Source of the DNA: Sorex araneus
Lineage: Eukaryota; Chordata; Mammalia; Eulipotyphla; Soricidae
Assembly: GCF_027595985.1 (NCBI RefSeq)
Contig: NC_073305.1
Location: 168,516,172 to 168,580,171, forward strand
Length of the DNA stretch: 64,000 nucleotides
Reading direction: 5' to 3'
Shown: piece after piece, positions 35,881 through 48,200 of the stretch
How positions within the stretch are numbered: position 1 is the first letter of the stretch
How the letters are laid out: every line of letters begins with the position of its first letter
The notes under the pieces: model-generated
Databases searched by the model: none
What the model was told of the DNA's origin: nothing
What the model saw: only the letters and a program-made list of their open reading frames with translations
Position numbers and translations under genes: made by a program

Positions 35881-36608
35881 AATTGTTGTGAATGTGTTGT
35901 TGAATATTGAACTGAGAACTCAGATTCTTGAGTGGCAGAACAAATCATCCCTGAATAAAGTAATGAAGGATAACAGTGTCATAGCAGGTCCTGCGAGGAT
36001 TGGAGTTGTAGCAAATAAATAACATATTAAAGAATAACATGAAAATTTCAGAGCCTACGATAAATTCTTGGCAGTAGTGTGATTTCAGTAAAACTCGTTT
36101 TAAGATGAACTCTCCAAACACATGAATGGAGAAAAAAAAGTTGAAAATTACTAGAGAAGATGAAGTATAGAGTCTTGAAAGATGATAGAATGGGTGGGAG
36201 AGTGTAGGTAAATGATAATTCTCTGCAGTGATAAGTCGGCAGCATTGACCAAATATGCAGTGGAATACTTCTCTGTGTACTGGTCCCAGACCCTGTACTT
36301 TCTTGAACTTGCATCTTCTCTTAATACGACTCTTTTTTGCTATGCCTTCTGTAAACGTCAAGATAGTGCCAAGGTATTTTGCAAATTGTTCATCACACGC
36401 TGAAAATAAACAATGCATTTGTACATAAAGTACATTCTATACTACCAAGTTCTAGGCAATTCTATTTTCTTTACTTATAATGTGTTCAGTATTTACATTG
36501 GAAAGAAGGGCTTCACACAATGCATCAAAAACAAAAGGATGGAATTAAAAACTTCCACAACATCTTTCGTGTTTCATAATTAAATTGAAATGTTCTAAAA
36601 TTAGAGTT
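35881..36608. other. Intergenic DNA, no gene recognised
   Basis: A 157-codon minus-strand frame at 35945-36418 has no recognisable family and looks like chance. A 40-bp segment at 36298-36337 is shared with 27181-27223, suggesting an unidentified repeat. Confidence 0.5.
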
Positions 36609-36624
36609 CCACGGTCGTTAATAT

Positions 36625-36802
36625 ATATTTTTTTTTTTTGCTTTTTGGGTCACACCCAGCAATGCACAGGGGTCACTCCTGGCTCATGCACTCAGGAATC
36701 ACCCCTGGCGGTGCTCAGGGGACCATATGGGATTCTGGGATTTGAACCCGGGTCGGCCGCGTGCAAGGCAAACGCCCTACCCGCTGTGCTATCACTCCAG
36801 CC
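36625..36802 (-). repeat. Young A-type SINE near the VTA1 promoter
   Basis: Close to the consensus of this window, with intact boxes (B box as GGGATTTGAACCC, A box as CCCGCTGTGCTATC on the + strand) and a 12-T tail at the left. It is flanked by perfect 16-bp duplications CCACGGTCGTTAATAT (36609-36624, 36803-36818). Lies about 410 bp upstream of the VTA1 ATG. Confidence 0.97.
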
Positions 36803-36999
36803 CCACGGTCGTTAATATTTTAATCTGAGGACTTGGAAGTCCTAATTTTTGGATGATGCTAAAAAGAAATTCATGCTTTTTTCTCAGTCAACAAGCATTA
36901 CTTTCTTCGTGTTTTTTCTTCTCCAATTTTTCGTCATGAAAGGAGGATGTCTTGAAGAATCAAGCGAAGAAAAAAGGTAAAGCAAAACAGAAACTCTTT

Positions 37000-37214
37000 C
37001 CCACCAGCAGAGAGCGCTAGTGTCTTCAGCGCCGTCATTGCTGCGCCTTCAGCTTCCAGAATCAAGCTCACTGATTATTGTCCCTGCTGGGAGCCTGTAG
37101 TTGACATCCCGGTTGCTGGGCAACCGGCGGGTGGGCGGGACCTGTCATGCGCGCTAGTGCGCGCGACCCTCCGGACGGAAGCGGAAGTAGGAAGTGGTGA
37201 TTCCTGGAGTAGAG
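37000..37214 (+). promoter_or_regulatory. VTA1 promoter, TATA-less and CpG-rich
   Basis: The bases just upstream of the VTA1 start are GC- and CpG-rich within AT-rich surroundings and lack a TATA box. Visible motif-like sites are: GGTTGCTGGGCAACC at 37111-37125, a near-perfect inverted repeat of RFX X-box type; GGGCGG at about 37133-37138 (Sp1-type GC box); TGCGCGCTAGTGCGCGCG at 37148-37165 (NRF1-like alternating GC); and three closely spaced GGAA cores at 37173-37194 including GCGGAAGTAG (ETS type). The site assignments come from motif resemblance only. The transcription start is not determined. Confidence 0.75.
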
Positions 37215-37326
37215 ATGGCGGCTCTCGCTCCGCTGCCCCCACTTCCCCCCCAGTTTAAGAGCATACAGCATCATCTGAGGACTGCTCAGGAGCATGACAA
37301 GCGGGACCCTGTGGTGGCCTATTACT
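37215..37326 (+). CDS. VTA1: VTA1 exon 1 (coding part)
   Basis: 112 nt encoding residues 1-37 plus the first base of Cys38. The donor GTGAGT begins at 37327. The 5' UTR boundary cannot be fixed from sequence alone. The ATG lies in GAGATGGCGGC, a typical YY1-like context at starts of housekeeping genes. Confidence 0.96.
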
Positions 37327-37375
37327 GTGAGTTTTTCCGAGTCGTCGCGCCCCTCCGTATTTACCTTCGCCGCCA

Positions 37376-37425
<50 letters not shown>

Positions 37426-38843
37426 CTGGTTCGGGGAGGGCGGGGACGTTAGCCCCGCCCCCTGGCTTCACACCTGGGCTCTGACCTCTGGCCTGCCGGG
37501 TGAGCACCTTGGAGCCCCGCTCTTTTTTTCTAGGATCCTGCCCGTCGGCCCCAAGGCAGACAAAACTCCCGGGACCCCGGGGGTGCCCACCCTCTGGCTC
37601 TCCGGCCTCGAGCATCAATATTCCAGAAGCTGCCTGCAGGGCTGCAGGGCTCTTGAACTCTGACTCTGACTGCCCCTAAGCTTTGCTTTCTGCGCCCTTT
37701 CCAGGGCAGTCTGAAATGGACCAGGGTTGTTGAGATGAGCTTTGAATCCGAAAGAGGTGCGAGGCCCGCCCCCCTCTCCAACCCCCCCACGCCACGCCGG
37801 CACCACCTGCAAACCACTGGGCTGTGCGCAAAGGGACAGCAGGTGCTTTTTAAGATTAGCGGGGGGGAAAAACGTGCAGGTTAATTATGACAAAAAAGGA
37901 GTTCACGCATAAACCGTGAGTGGCTCAATGAAGAGTGCTCGAAAAGGAGCCCTTGACTGTTTGGCCGTTCCGATTTCTGTATTCAGGCCGCCCGCCCACC
38001 GGTGGAAGATGTTTTAAGCCCAAATTCCTGGTGTTGAGATGTTGGCTGGCAACACTCGTGAGTTGGCGTGTCAGTCCTATGGACAGTGGATGGGAACGCG
38101 GAGCTGCTCGCACGCTCCTGGCTTTATGCACTTTCCATTCTATTGTCGGGAAAAGGGTGGCTGCGCAGCTACAGCTCTGCAGAGGAGGAGTTCTGGAGAC
38201 GAGAAGCGTGACACAAAGTGCATAGTGTGTATCTCGCTTGTATGTTTTATGAGGTTCACGTACGCCTGACTCACTGTCAGCCCTTCCGTGCTACAGGTGT
38301 TCCCCGCTTTGATTTCTCATGATGTGTCAGGCCCTTTCTAGCCTCCACGCCCTTTATTTTCTTGGAATGTATTACTTTTTTTCCTTATTCCCTTCGGAAG
38401 TTCGTGATTCAAGAGCAAATGTGTTCTCTCCCGCAGGCAGAAAGTTGAGTCCTCGCTAGGCTTTACCTACTTTTGTTCCTACTTTGTGATGTGCTTTTCA
38501 TGGTACTTGGACGCATCCTCACGCAGGGACAGTGGTAATATCCAGCATGCGTTTACCGAACACAGGCCTGTATCCAGCATCCTTGGCACGGTGGCTCCAG
38601 TTCCTGCTTTCAGAGAGCAGTGCAGTGAGGAGAGTACATAATAAGCCGCCGTTGTGCAGAATATTGCGAAGAAAACCAAAGCAGGGAGAGAGAAGTGCAA
38701 TGTCTGAAGGAATAGCACGCCAGGCTTGCGTGGGGGATTTCAGCTTCCAGGTGAATGAGGAATCCCAGGAAAAGCCTCGGAATAAATGAAAGGCTTATTC
38801 CCTTTGCATCCCCTGGGAAAACGTGTCCTCCAGGAGAGAGTAA

Positions 38844-38880
<37 letters not shown>

Positions 38881-41800
38881 GTGTCCTGGAGCAGGGGGGT
38901 TGGGGATGCCATGATAACCAGAACAGGTAAAGTGAGAAAACACGTGTTTCGGGCAGAGAAGCAATTTCTTATAAGACTGAACTCCAGTCCTTGTTCCTGT
39001 CTACAACTGGCTCGTCATCAGAGGCTGTCATATATGCCTTTGTGACTTCCTTTGTTTCCTGTGCCTTTATCCCGTCTTTTTGCTATTTCTCTCCAAACTG
39101 GCCCTGGTGTCCTTTATTCTCTGACTGTGACATCCCCTCAAAGTTCCAGGTCTCTCTCACTACAGAGTCTCATGATTGCCACGGAACCTTTGTGTAGCTT
39201 TGTTTCACAAACCGTCTTCAGCCCATTGCCATGTGGTTTTCATGTGCGTTATTTCGCTGAATGTGCACGAATAGGCATGCCTGTCACTAAGGCCAGATGA
39301 CACTTAAATATTTTTCTTATGAAGCATGTGCTTTTTAAAGAACATACTTGACGACGCGTAGAGTTTGAGGAATAGTAAAATGAACTCTGACATGCTCACC
39401 GTAATTGATGGTATTAGACTGTAATTTTTGCTAATCTGGTGGGTGTGAAATGGTGTCTGTTGTGAGTGAAATTTGCAATTCTCTGAGTCTTAATGAGGTT
39501 GGGCGTCTTTTCATATGTTAATTAACCATTTGTGATTCTCTTTTTGAAATATTATTGCCTTGGACTGTTTTTCTGTTTTACTGTTTCTTAATGACTTGGA
39601 TAGTAATCCTTTGTTATATGCTCTGCATTTGTCTTCTCCAAATTCATTTAAAAAAATAGTTTGTGGAATCCTTTGTTTTTCAAAAGTTCATTTTAAAATA
39701 CAGACATTTATTACATTTTGTTTTACACTCTGATTTTGTGTCTTTTTTTTGTGTATGAACTTTGTAATGTTTAATTTCTTTGAATTTGTAAAATGAATGT
39801 CCTTTGTGAATTTTGGAGAACAGTTTGTTCTTAGCTTTTCAAATACTGCTTCTTTCATTATTTCTCTCTGAACTGAAGTTGTGACTAGCCATGTGAGATA
39901 CTTTCATCCTTTAGCTTCTTTGTCTCCTGAGTCCTTAGGATGATGCTGCTTGTCCCTTTGTCTCTCTATGCTAACTTCTATATCATTTCTTTAAAAAAAA
40001 TCATTTTTCAAATTTTTCCCTTTTCTTCTCTTTGTTGGGATAGTAAAAATCATTCTCATATCTTTGAATGCTTTGAAAACATTTAGATTTGCTACTTGAT
40101 AACTCCTCCATGGCTGTGATTGTGGGTCTGTTGTGATTCTGGTGTTTAACAGAAGGCTGCTGTATGGTGACATCTTATAATTTGTGTCTGGAGATACTAA
40201 ATATACTAAAGCAGTGCTCATTAAATTTCAGTATGCAAGTCATTCTACAAGGAATTAATTTCTCAGTCCTCAATTTCCATATGTTTCTTCCCTGACAGAG
40301 GTTCTTTGTCAGGATAGCAAAGTAGTACACTGCTTCTCTTCCCCAGGGGGATTCACAATTGTCCTTATCGTACTTTGAAAAGGAAAACTTTAGTCCTATT
40401 TTCAGAGTTTTTATGCTATACTGACCTAAAGATGTACAGTGGAGAATCCTTCAGGACAGCAAGGAAAAAAGGAACAATTGAAATTACTGGTATAAGTGAA
40501 ATATCCACTAATTAAGGCATTAGGCAAGGCTTCCTGACTTTCTCTTTCTTATCTGCCAAACCAAGGAAAAAAAAAGCCTTTATTCCAAAATTGTAGGCAG
40601 GAGAAAGGAAGTTAGAGGAGCATTCTAATTTAGGGTAGAAAGGAACATGGAAGAGGAGTCACTTAGAGAGGGTGCTTCTTTGCAGGAATAATTGGTCAAG
40701 TGTAGTCTCATGAGTGGAATGGTTCTAAGATATTAGCTACTAATTCATCATTTTTGACTTTTACTCAGGGTGGGATACAAAGGTATATTTAGGAGCCAAG
40801 GTCATGGTAGAAAGGTGTGGGGAACATTCACTGTTCAAAGACATGGAAGGACCAGTTTGGAAAATTCTCTATCATGCAGAATCTTAGATGTTCTGATTAA
40901 TAAGAGCAGAAGAAATACTGAAAGGGGACGGGTAGTGGGATTTGCCTCTTTCATTCCAGTGATGAGCTTATGTTGCATATCAAAGTGTAGACTTGGAATT
41001 AAAAAATGAGATGGGATTTGTGAATATGCGGGTTAACATTCATTAGAAGTGCAAGATTAAGTCATATATTTCTGAAAAAAAAAATGAAGTTCCACTGACT
41101 AAATTGGTCCGGCATTACACAACTAACTTTGCCACTTATGTTAAATGGTGTGTGCTCTTACAATAAATGAACTGAGTCTTTAGCTCTGACGGTTGTTCTT
41201 GTTTTGTTTTGTTTTGTTTTGTTTTTTTGCCACCAGTAATATATTTAAGACTGATACTGAGATGGAAACATTAAACATTTTATATTTTGTGAAGCAATGC
41301 TGAGTATTTTCAGTTTCCCCAATCTCAGCCGTAAGATAAACAAAATGCCTCACTGATAGGGACATTGATGAATCTGTATAAAATTTCTGTATGTTACATT
41401 AATTGCTGAAAATGAATGATTCTATTCTTTGTACAAACTCCTTTCTGATTTTTAAACACATTTAAATCATCTGCTGGGAGATTATTAAACAATATAATTT
41501 AGCAATTATGGATCTTAGCCTGAGATTCAGATGAATTTAAAGAATTTAGTGATTTTGCTGTTAAATAAAACTTCATTATTTTTGTACTTAATGTGAATTT
41601 TCTCCACCTTAAATTTATGAAAGTATGCTGAAGCGATAGCACAGCAGGTAGGGCGTTTGCCTTGCACTCGGCCAACCTGGGTTTGAGAGCCCAGCAAGCT
41701 ACCAAGAGTATCCCGCCCACACGGAAGAGCCTGGCAAGCTACCCGTGGCGTATTCAATATGCCGAAAACAGTAACAATAAGTCTCACAATGGAGACGTTA

Positions 41801-42236
41801 CTGTTGCCCGCTCGAGCAAATCAATGAGCAAGGGTATGACAGTGATACAGTGATGGTTTGCAATACAGGTGTTGAAAGGTTATGTTTATATGCCTTTACT
41901 TACTTGCAGCACTCAGTTCTTGTTCAGAGTGATCATTTCCTACTGTCATTGTCATAGTGGTCCCTTCTCTGTCCTAGCTGCTTACTTCCCACTACCACTT
42001 GTGACAAGCTTTGGAAAACAATAAGGGCATTCCTCAAAAAGCTAGAAGTTGATCTCCCATATGACCCGGCAATGCTAATTCTGGAAATATACTCCAGGGC
42101 CCCAAAAACACACTGTAGAAGAGCATCTGCACTTCTATGTCCATTGCAGCACTATTCATATTAGCCAGAATGTGGAAATTTGGTTTTTAAAGTCTCCTCT
42201 AGGGGGTGACATTGTACAGTTAATTGACTTGAATGA

Positions 42237-42294
<58 letters not shown>

Positions 42295-45200
42295 AGGGAG
42301 AGAGAATCATTTGATACTGTTAAATAGAAAAATTAAATACAGTTGCTCCAGGCATTGTAGGTGTATTACTAAATTTTTAAATATGATATGACACAAGGAT
42401 ATAAATTTAATTTGATTAAAGACAGAATAATAATGCATGTTGATGGTGTATCTCAGGGTGATTCAATAAAAAAAAAATTTAAAAAGGATTTGATAGGTTT
42501 CAGTGCTTGATTGTTCCTGATTTCATTCAATTTTATCTTTCTGTAGCTTAGTAGTTTCTGTTGTTAATTATTGTTTCTTAGGAAGCACTTTGGATTTCAT
42601 TGAATCTCTCTTATAAACTTACTAGATTCCCTTCTTTGTCTTACTTTTTAATTTCTCTCACATTTGCAATTCTCACACTATGCTGCATATTATATGCTAC
42701 CTCACATATAAGGTAAGAACATTTTTCCCTGCCTCTTCTGTTCTTTGACCATAGTTTTATACATTTTACTTAAACATATAATCATAAGTGTGGGCTGGAA
42801 TGATAGCACAGCGGGTAGGGCGTTTGCCTTGCATGCAGCCGACCCAGGCTTGATTCCTCCGCCCCTCTCGGAGAGCCCGGCAAACTGCCAAGAGTATCTC
42901 ACCTGCACGGCAGAGCCTGACAAGCTACCCGTGGTGTATTGAATATGCCAAAAACAGTAACAAGTCTCACAATGGAGACATTACTGGTGCCTGCTCAAGC
43001 AAATCGATAAGCAACGGAATGGCAGTAATACAGTGATATTTTAAGTGTATAATTTAAAATTTTTTGACCATTTTAAAATTTTAATTATTTTAGTGGGTAG
43101 GGCGTTTGCCTTGCATGTGGCCAACCCGGGTTCGATTCCTCCATCCCTCTCGGAGAGCCTGGCGAGCTACCAAGAATATCCCGCCTGCACAGCAGAGCCT
43201 GGCAAGCTACCCGTGGCATATTCAATATACCAAAAACAGTAACAATAAGTCTCACAATGGAGATGTTACTGGTGCCCGCTCGAGCAAATCAGTGAACAAC
43301 AGGACTACAGTGCTACAGTGGAAATTAACTATTTTTTAAAGAACAAGTATAGAGGCTGGAGAGACAGTACAGGCCTTAAGGTCTTGCTGTTCTGATGTGG
43401 CTGACCTTGATTTGATCTCTGGCACTCCATGTTACCCAGAGAGCTCACAGAGCCAAGGACTACGAAGTCACCTTCAGCACCATCATGTGTCACCCAAGCA
43501 CTCTCTCCCCAATATAAGAATAGAATTAGAACATTTTAAAATATTTTCTCATATAACTACCATTTTCATTAATGTAGATCCAAGTTCTAAATGTTTTATG
43601 TTTTCTTTTCTCAAACCACCTTTATTGAGATTCTGTGATTTACAGTAATGTTAATGATAGTTTCATGAGTGCTTCAATCCAACACCACAGGTAACACAGT
43701 TTGGAATCTTCTTTAAAAACTTACGAATCTAGCTTCCTTACATATGACCTTGTCAGTCCTACTTCCCCAATTCTTGGCGTTCTGTTCCAAGAACACAACT
43801 GCATTCATTTTACAACATAATACATTCTGTGTCACTGTAACACTGAGTATAATATGGAAATAACCCAAATGTCCACAACGGATAATTGGATAAAGAAGTT
43901 TAGAATATTGGGCAGTTCCAAGAGGAGATGAACTCTTGCAGTTTGCTTCAATGTGGTTGGAACTAGAAAGATATCCTGCTAAGTAAAATGAGTCAGAGGG
44001 CAAATGAATAGTGGATGATTTCACTCATCTGTGAAATATGAGAGTCTCTTGCCTGCACGCCTGGCTGTCTTCCCAGGGGCCCCTCTAAGGGGATAGGCTC
44101 CAGCTTCCCTCCCCGCCCCAAGCAGAGCTCCCAGCAGCCGAAGACCACCGGAACCTAGCTACAGCCATGCTCAAGGCCCCTCTCCAAACATTCGACAAGT
44201 CTCACGCATGAAGGTACAGGCAGAAGAACGCAGGTGTGTGTGATCCCATCAACGGCCAACATCCAGATACTTAAAAGCAAGCTTCCAGAAGCGATATCTT
44301 ATAACCTACTGCTACTGAGAGTTTCCTGCCCACATGGGACAGCCTTGCAAGCTTCCCATGGTGTATTCATATGCTAAAGCCAGTAACAAGCTGGGTCTCA
44401 TTCCCCTGACCCTGAAAGAGCCTCCAATGCGGCATTGTTGGGAAGGCCGAGTGGAGAGAGGCTTCTAAAATCTCAGGGATAGGACGAATGGAGAGGTTAC
44501 TGAGCCCGCTCGAGAAATCGACGATCAACGGGGATTTCGTGATTCATGATATATGAAGAAACAAAATAAAGGAAGGGGCAGTATTGAATGAAGACAAATT
44601 CTTGGTCTTTGACTGCAAAACTGAGATTATGGAGAGGAAGACAAAAGGCAGACTAGGAATGAAACAGAGACAGGGGAGGGTCCTGGGCACTTTGGTGGTA
44701 AAGATGCAGTAACTTTGTTCATCAGAACTGAGAGTTATGGGCCGGAGGGATAGTGCAGTAGGTAAGGTAAGGTTTGCCATGTAAAGCACTGCCAGAAGTT
44801 CCTGCACAAGAGCCAGAAATAAACCCTGTGCACAGCTGGGAGCACCCCAAAACCAAACCGAAAATACCCCCCCCCAAAATAAACCTTTATTGACAACATT
44901 AAAGTGTTCTTTAAAAAAATTAAAAATCGGGCATTAAAATGTTTATTTTAGTCTCAGTTTTGTACCATTTTCTCAACTGAGAACTATTATTGTTATGCTG
45001 TCTTGCCACTAATGAATTCTTTGAATATCCAGTATGTGAAATAAGTAACCAAGTAAGAGTTCAGTTACACCTTTTTTTGAACTCTTATTTTCTCATACCT
45101 CCCTGAAACACTCTGGTTTCATTTTTGTTTTTATTGATTTTTTTATGCTCCTTTATTTTGAGTAGCTTTTAACTGCTTTATTCTGAAGTTCACGTACCTT

Positions 45201-48200
45201 TTTCTGGCCCTGGTTCCTAAACTGTTAATCCTGCAGAGTCAAATTTTGATTTCAGATTTGCGTTTTTCATCTCTAAAGTTGCATTGTGTTCTTGTGTGTG
45301 TGTTTTATTTCTCTTCTCATTTTATTCATGGTGTCTTTTAAATACTTAATATTGTTTTCCTTCTGTTTCCATCAAATCCTATATTATGATGTCACTGTTT
45401 TTTTCCATTGCTTTGTTATTATGGGGCTTTTCATTCTTTTTCTTAGCACTTTATGGGTGGCATTCTCCTGCCTCTGATGCCTGACAACATGAATTTTATG
45501 TACTTGACAGAAACTTGAGATCTCACTATAAGGGATTTGATTTGACCGGCAATTAAGTTGTCTTTCAATTTGGTTCTTTTGTGCCTGTTTATTTGGTTTG
45601 CTTTGTAATTTATTGGGACAGATAGCTGTGGCTTTAGGGATAGGTTCACCCTGCCCCTGAAACATACCTATTCTTTTGGGGTTTCTACTGAATATCCCAA
45701 GTAAATGTCTAGGACTCTCCACTCCTTGTTGGCACCTGGTCCTGTGTATGCTTTGGGAACAACTCAGACCTGTCTTCTTACTCTTTGACCTTCGGAGTTT
45801 TCCCCCGTACATTCACTTGATGTTCATAGTATCCTCAGTGTTACCTCTGTTATGTTTTCTGGGTTTCTTTTCTGCATAGCTCCCCTCCTTCAGAATTCTG
45901 CCTTTCATCTTACTGCAGTCTCTGTCTTCCTTATCTCTAGTCTCATTGCTTGGTTTTACTCAAGAACTGTGCTCTGCTTAGAAGTTCCTCCTGATTCTTC
46001 ATTTGGGGTGTGCCTCCAGGCAGAATACTGGTTCTGTCACTGTTCAGGCCTGATTTGTTTTTCCAGTTGTCATGGCTTTTCACATTCTGAAAGCATGCAC
46101 TTTGTTCACAGTGCTATGGTAAATATGCTGTGCCCACAACTAGAATCTGTGCTATTAATTTTAAAATGAGATATCTCCTAGTGTTTTCTGTGCACCAAGT
46201 AGATCAGTCCTTTACTAGGAATTAAGAAGCAGTTAAGTTTTTCTTAAAGCTACTGTATTATGACAAAAACTCCAAAAATTTGTAGTTGATGAGCAAAGTA
46301 ATGAGTGAAATAAATACTCTATTGTAGTATGCTATAATTCAAATTTTCTTTTTAAACTTTGATTCAAGAGCCCCTTCACAAGGTAATTCTAACCATATAG
46401 CAGGTATTTGCAATATACTCACAAATATTTTCTAGGCTATTACCTATACCAATCACTAGAATCCAATGTTCATAAACACCAGTGTATGTCATAACAACTA
46501 CTATTTGAATGTTTATTTAATCTATTAAAACATGAATCCTCTCAATTGCTTTTATATGTATTTTATGTTTCATATCTATGCTGCATTTTATACATTTTTA
46601 CTTCTTAATAAGTAAGGATATGGTAAACTATTAATGTTTAGATTTGTTTGGAACTTTGAATAACACATACCTTCAGGCTTAATAAACATTTGTCTTTTAA
46701 ATGTCTCCTCACATTAACTAAAGTTGGGTTGGAAAATATTTAATCCTTTTGCGAATACACCTCATTAGTCATCATCAAATAATATTTATTCATAAAAATA
46801 AACATTTTCTTGATGAAATAAATCAAATACATTTTCTTGTAAATCACTTTAGCTACGTATTTATTTGTTCTATTTTAATAGGTAATTTTTCATGCAAGAC
46901 ATAAATTTTCATCACATCACTGCTGCTCGAATGAATTATTTGTCTTGAACAGAGGTCTATATGAAAGTGATCTTTTTATTCCTCTCCTATGGCAACAGCA
47001 AAAATACTAAAGCTCAGAAACAGATTTAATGTTTTCTTAAAACATGAAAATGTTTCTTCTATTTTCTGTGTTTAAGATTTGGTATCTTTAATATTTTCAA
47101 AAATGGACAAACCAGGGCAGTGTATATCTTATTTATTTCCATTCCCAAGATGATCTAGTTCTTTAATTAAAAGTGGTATTAAATAATAATATCCTTGTAA
47201 TTACAAAACTATGTAAAACAAGAAAAAATATACATTGTTGTTACACTGTATTTTAAGTATCAGCCCATATGTGTTTTGGGACTAACTTTTAAGGAGCAGG
47301 AAGCTGAGGGTTTTTTTTTTTTTTTATATCAGTGAGGGAAGATGATGATGCTTATGGCTAAATCGGGATAATTTGATTTTTGTTTCAAAGTATTTATGTC
47401 TGTGTATTCATTCTCATGTTTATTGTAATCTACAGAAGTAGTTATGAATAATGAATTAGAAACAATTATACATTTTAACATGAGAAATTTTTTTTGCTTG
47501 GTAACAAAGTGCTGCATTACTTTTCTGCGTATCTATTTTGCGGTTCATTCCTGAGATGACAACCTCTGAAGTCATGGTGAATGTAGGAATCAACTTCATT
47601 TCTTAATTGTATGCACTATTATCCATGGCAAATAACAATTTACCCCCAAAGTTTATCTACCCAGTAGCTCAGTGAGCTATGTATTGTATAGAATTCATGT
47701 AATGTTCACTGCAGTAGTAAAATTATAAAAGACCTAGTGAAGTGAAATGGTCTGCTGTATTTTCTCACCTTATCGTGCCATTGCATGATAGCACAGCGAC
47801 AGCACAGTGGGTAGGTTCGATTCCTCCGTCCCTCTCAGAGAGCCCAGCAAGCTACCGAGAGTATCCCGCGCGCACAGCAGGGCCTGGCAAGTTACCCGTG
47901 GCATATTTGATATGCCAAAACCAGTAACAACAAGTCTTACAATGGGAATGTTACTGGTGCCCACTCGAGCAAATTGATGAACAATGGGATGACAGTGCTA
48001 CAGTCCATCATGCCATTGCATTGATCAGTAACATGATATTGTGTGTATATGTGTGTATGTATATATATATATAAATAGATATAAAATGCATATATAAGTA
48101 CTAAATAATGTCTGCTAAAAATTTTATATGTGTGTTTTGGTAAGTTTGTTGTTTTTAAAAAGATTGATGTGTGGTAAAATAATTATTCAGTTTGAGCTGA

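Noticed and set aside
35945..36418. 157-codon minus-strand open frame upstream of VTA1
   Set aside because: Rich in Phe/Ser/Cys as expected from translated AT-rich DNA. No family recognised and no gene structure.
37194..37214. Upstream in-frame ATG as the VTA1 start
   Set aside because: It would add MVIPGVE. The known protein begins at [11 protein letters not shown], and the 37215 ATG is in the better context.
37327..37484. Read-through of VTA1 exon 1 into the CA repeat
   Set aside because: The frame stays open, but the sequence departs from VTA1 exactly at a consensus GT donor, and exon 2 restores the protein in phase.
45384..45812. 142-codon basic minus-strand frame in VTA1 intron 1
   Set aside because: I considered a LINE ORF1 or processed pseudogene but could not align it to any family that I know. 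Left unassigned.
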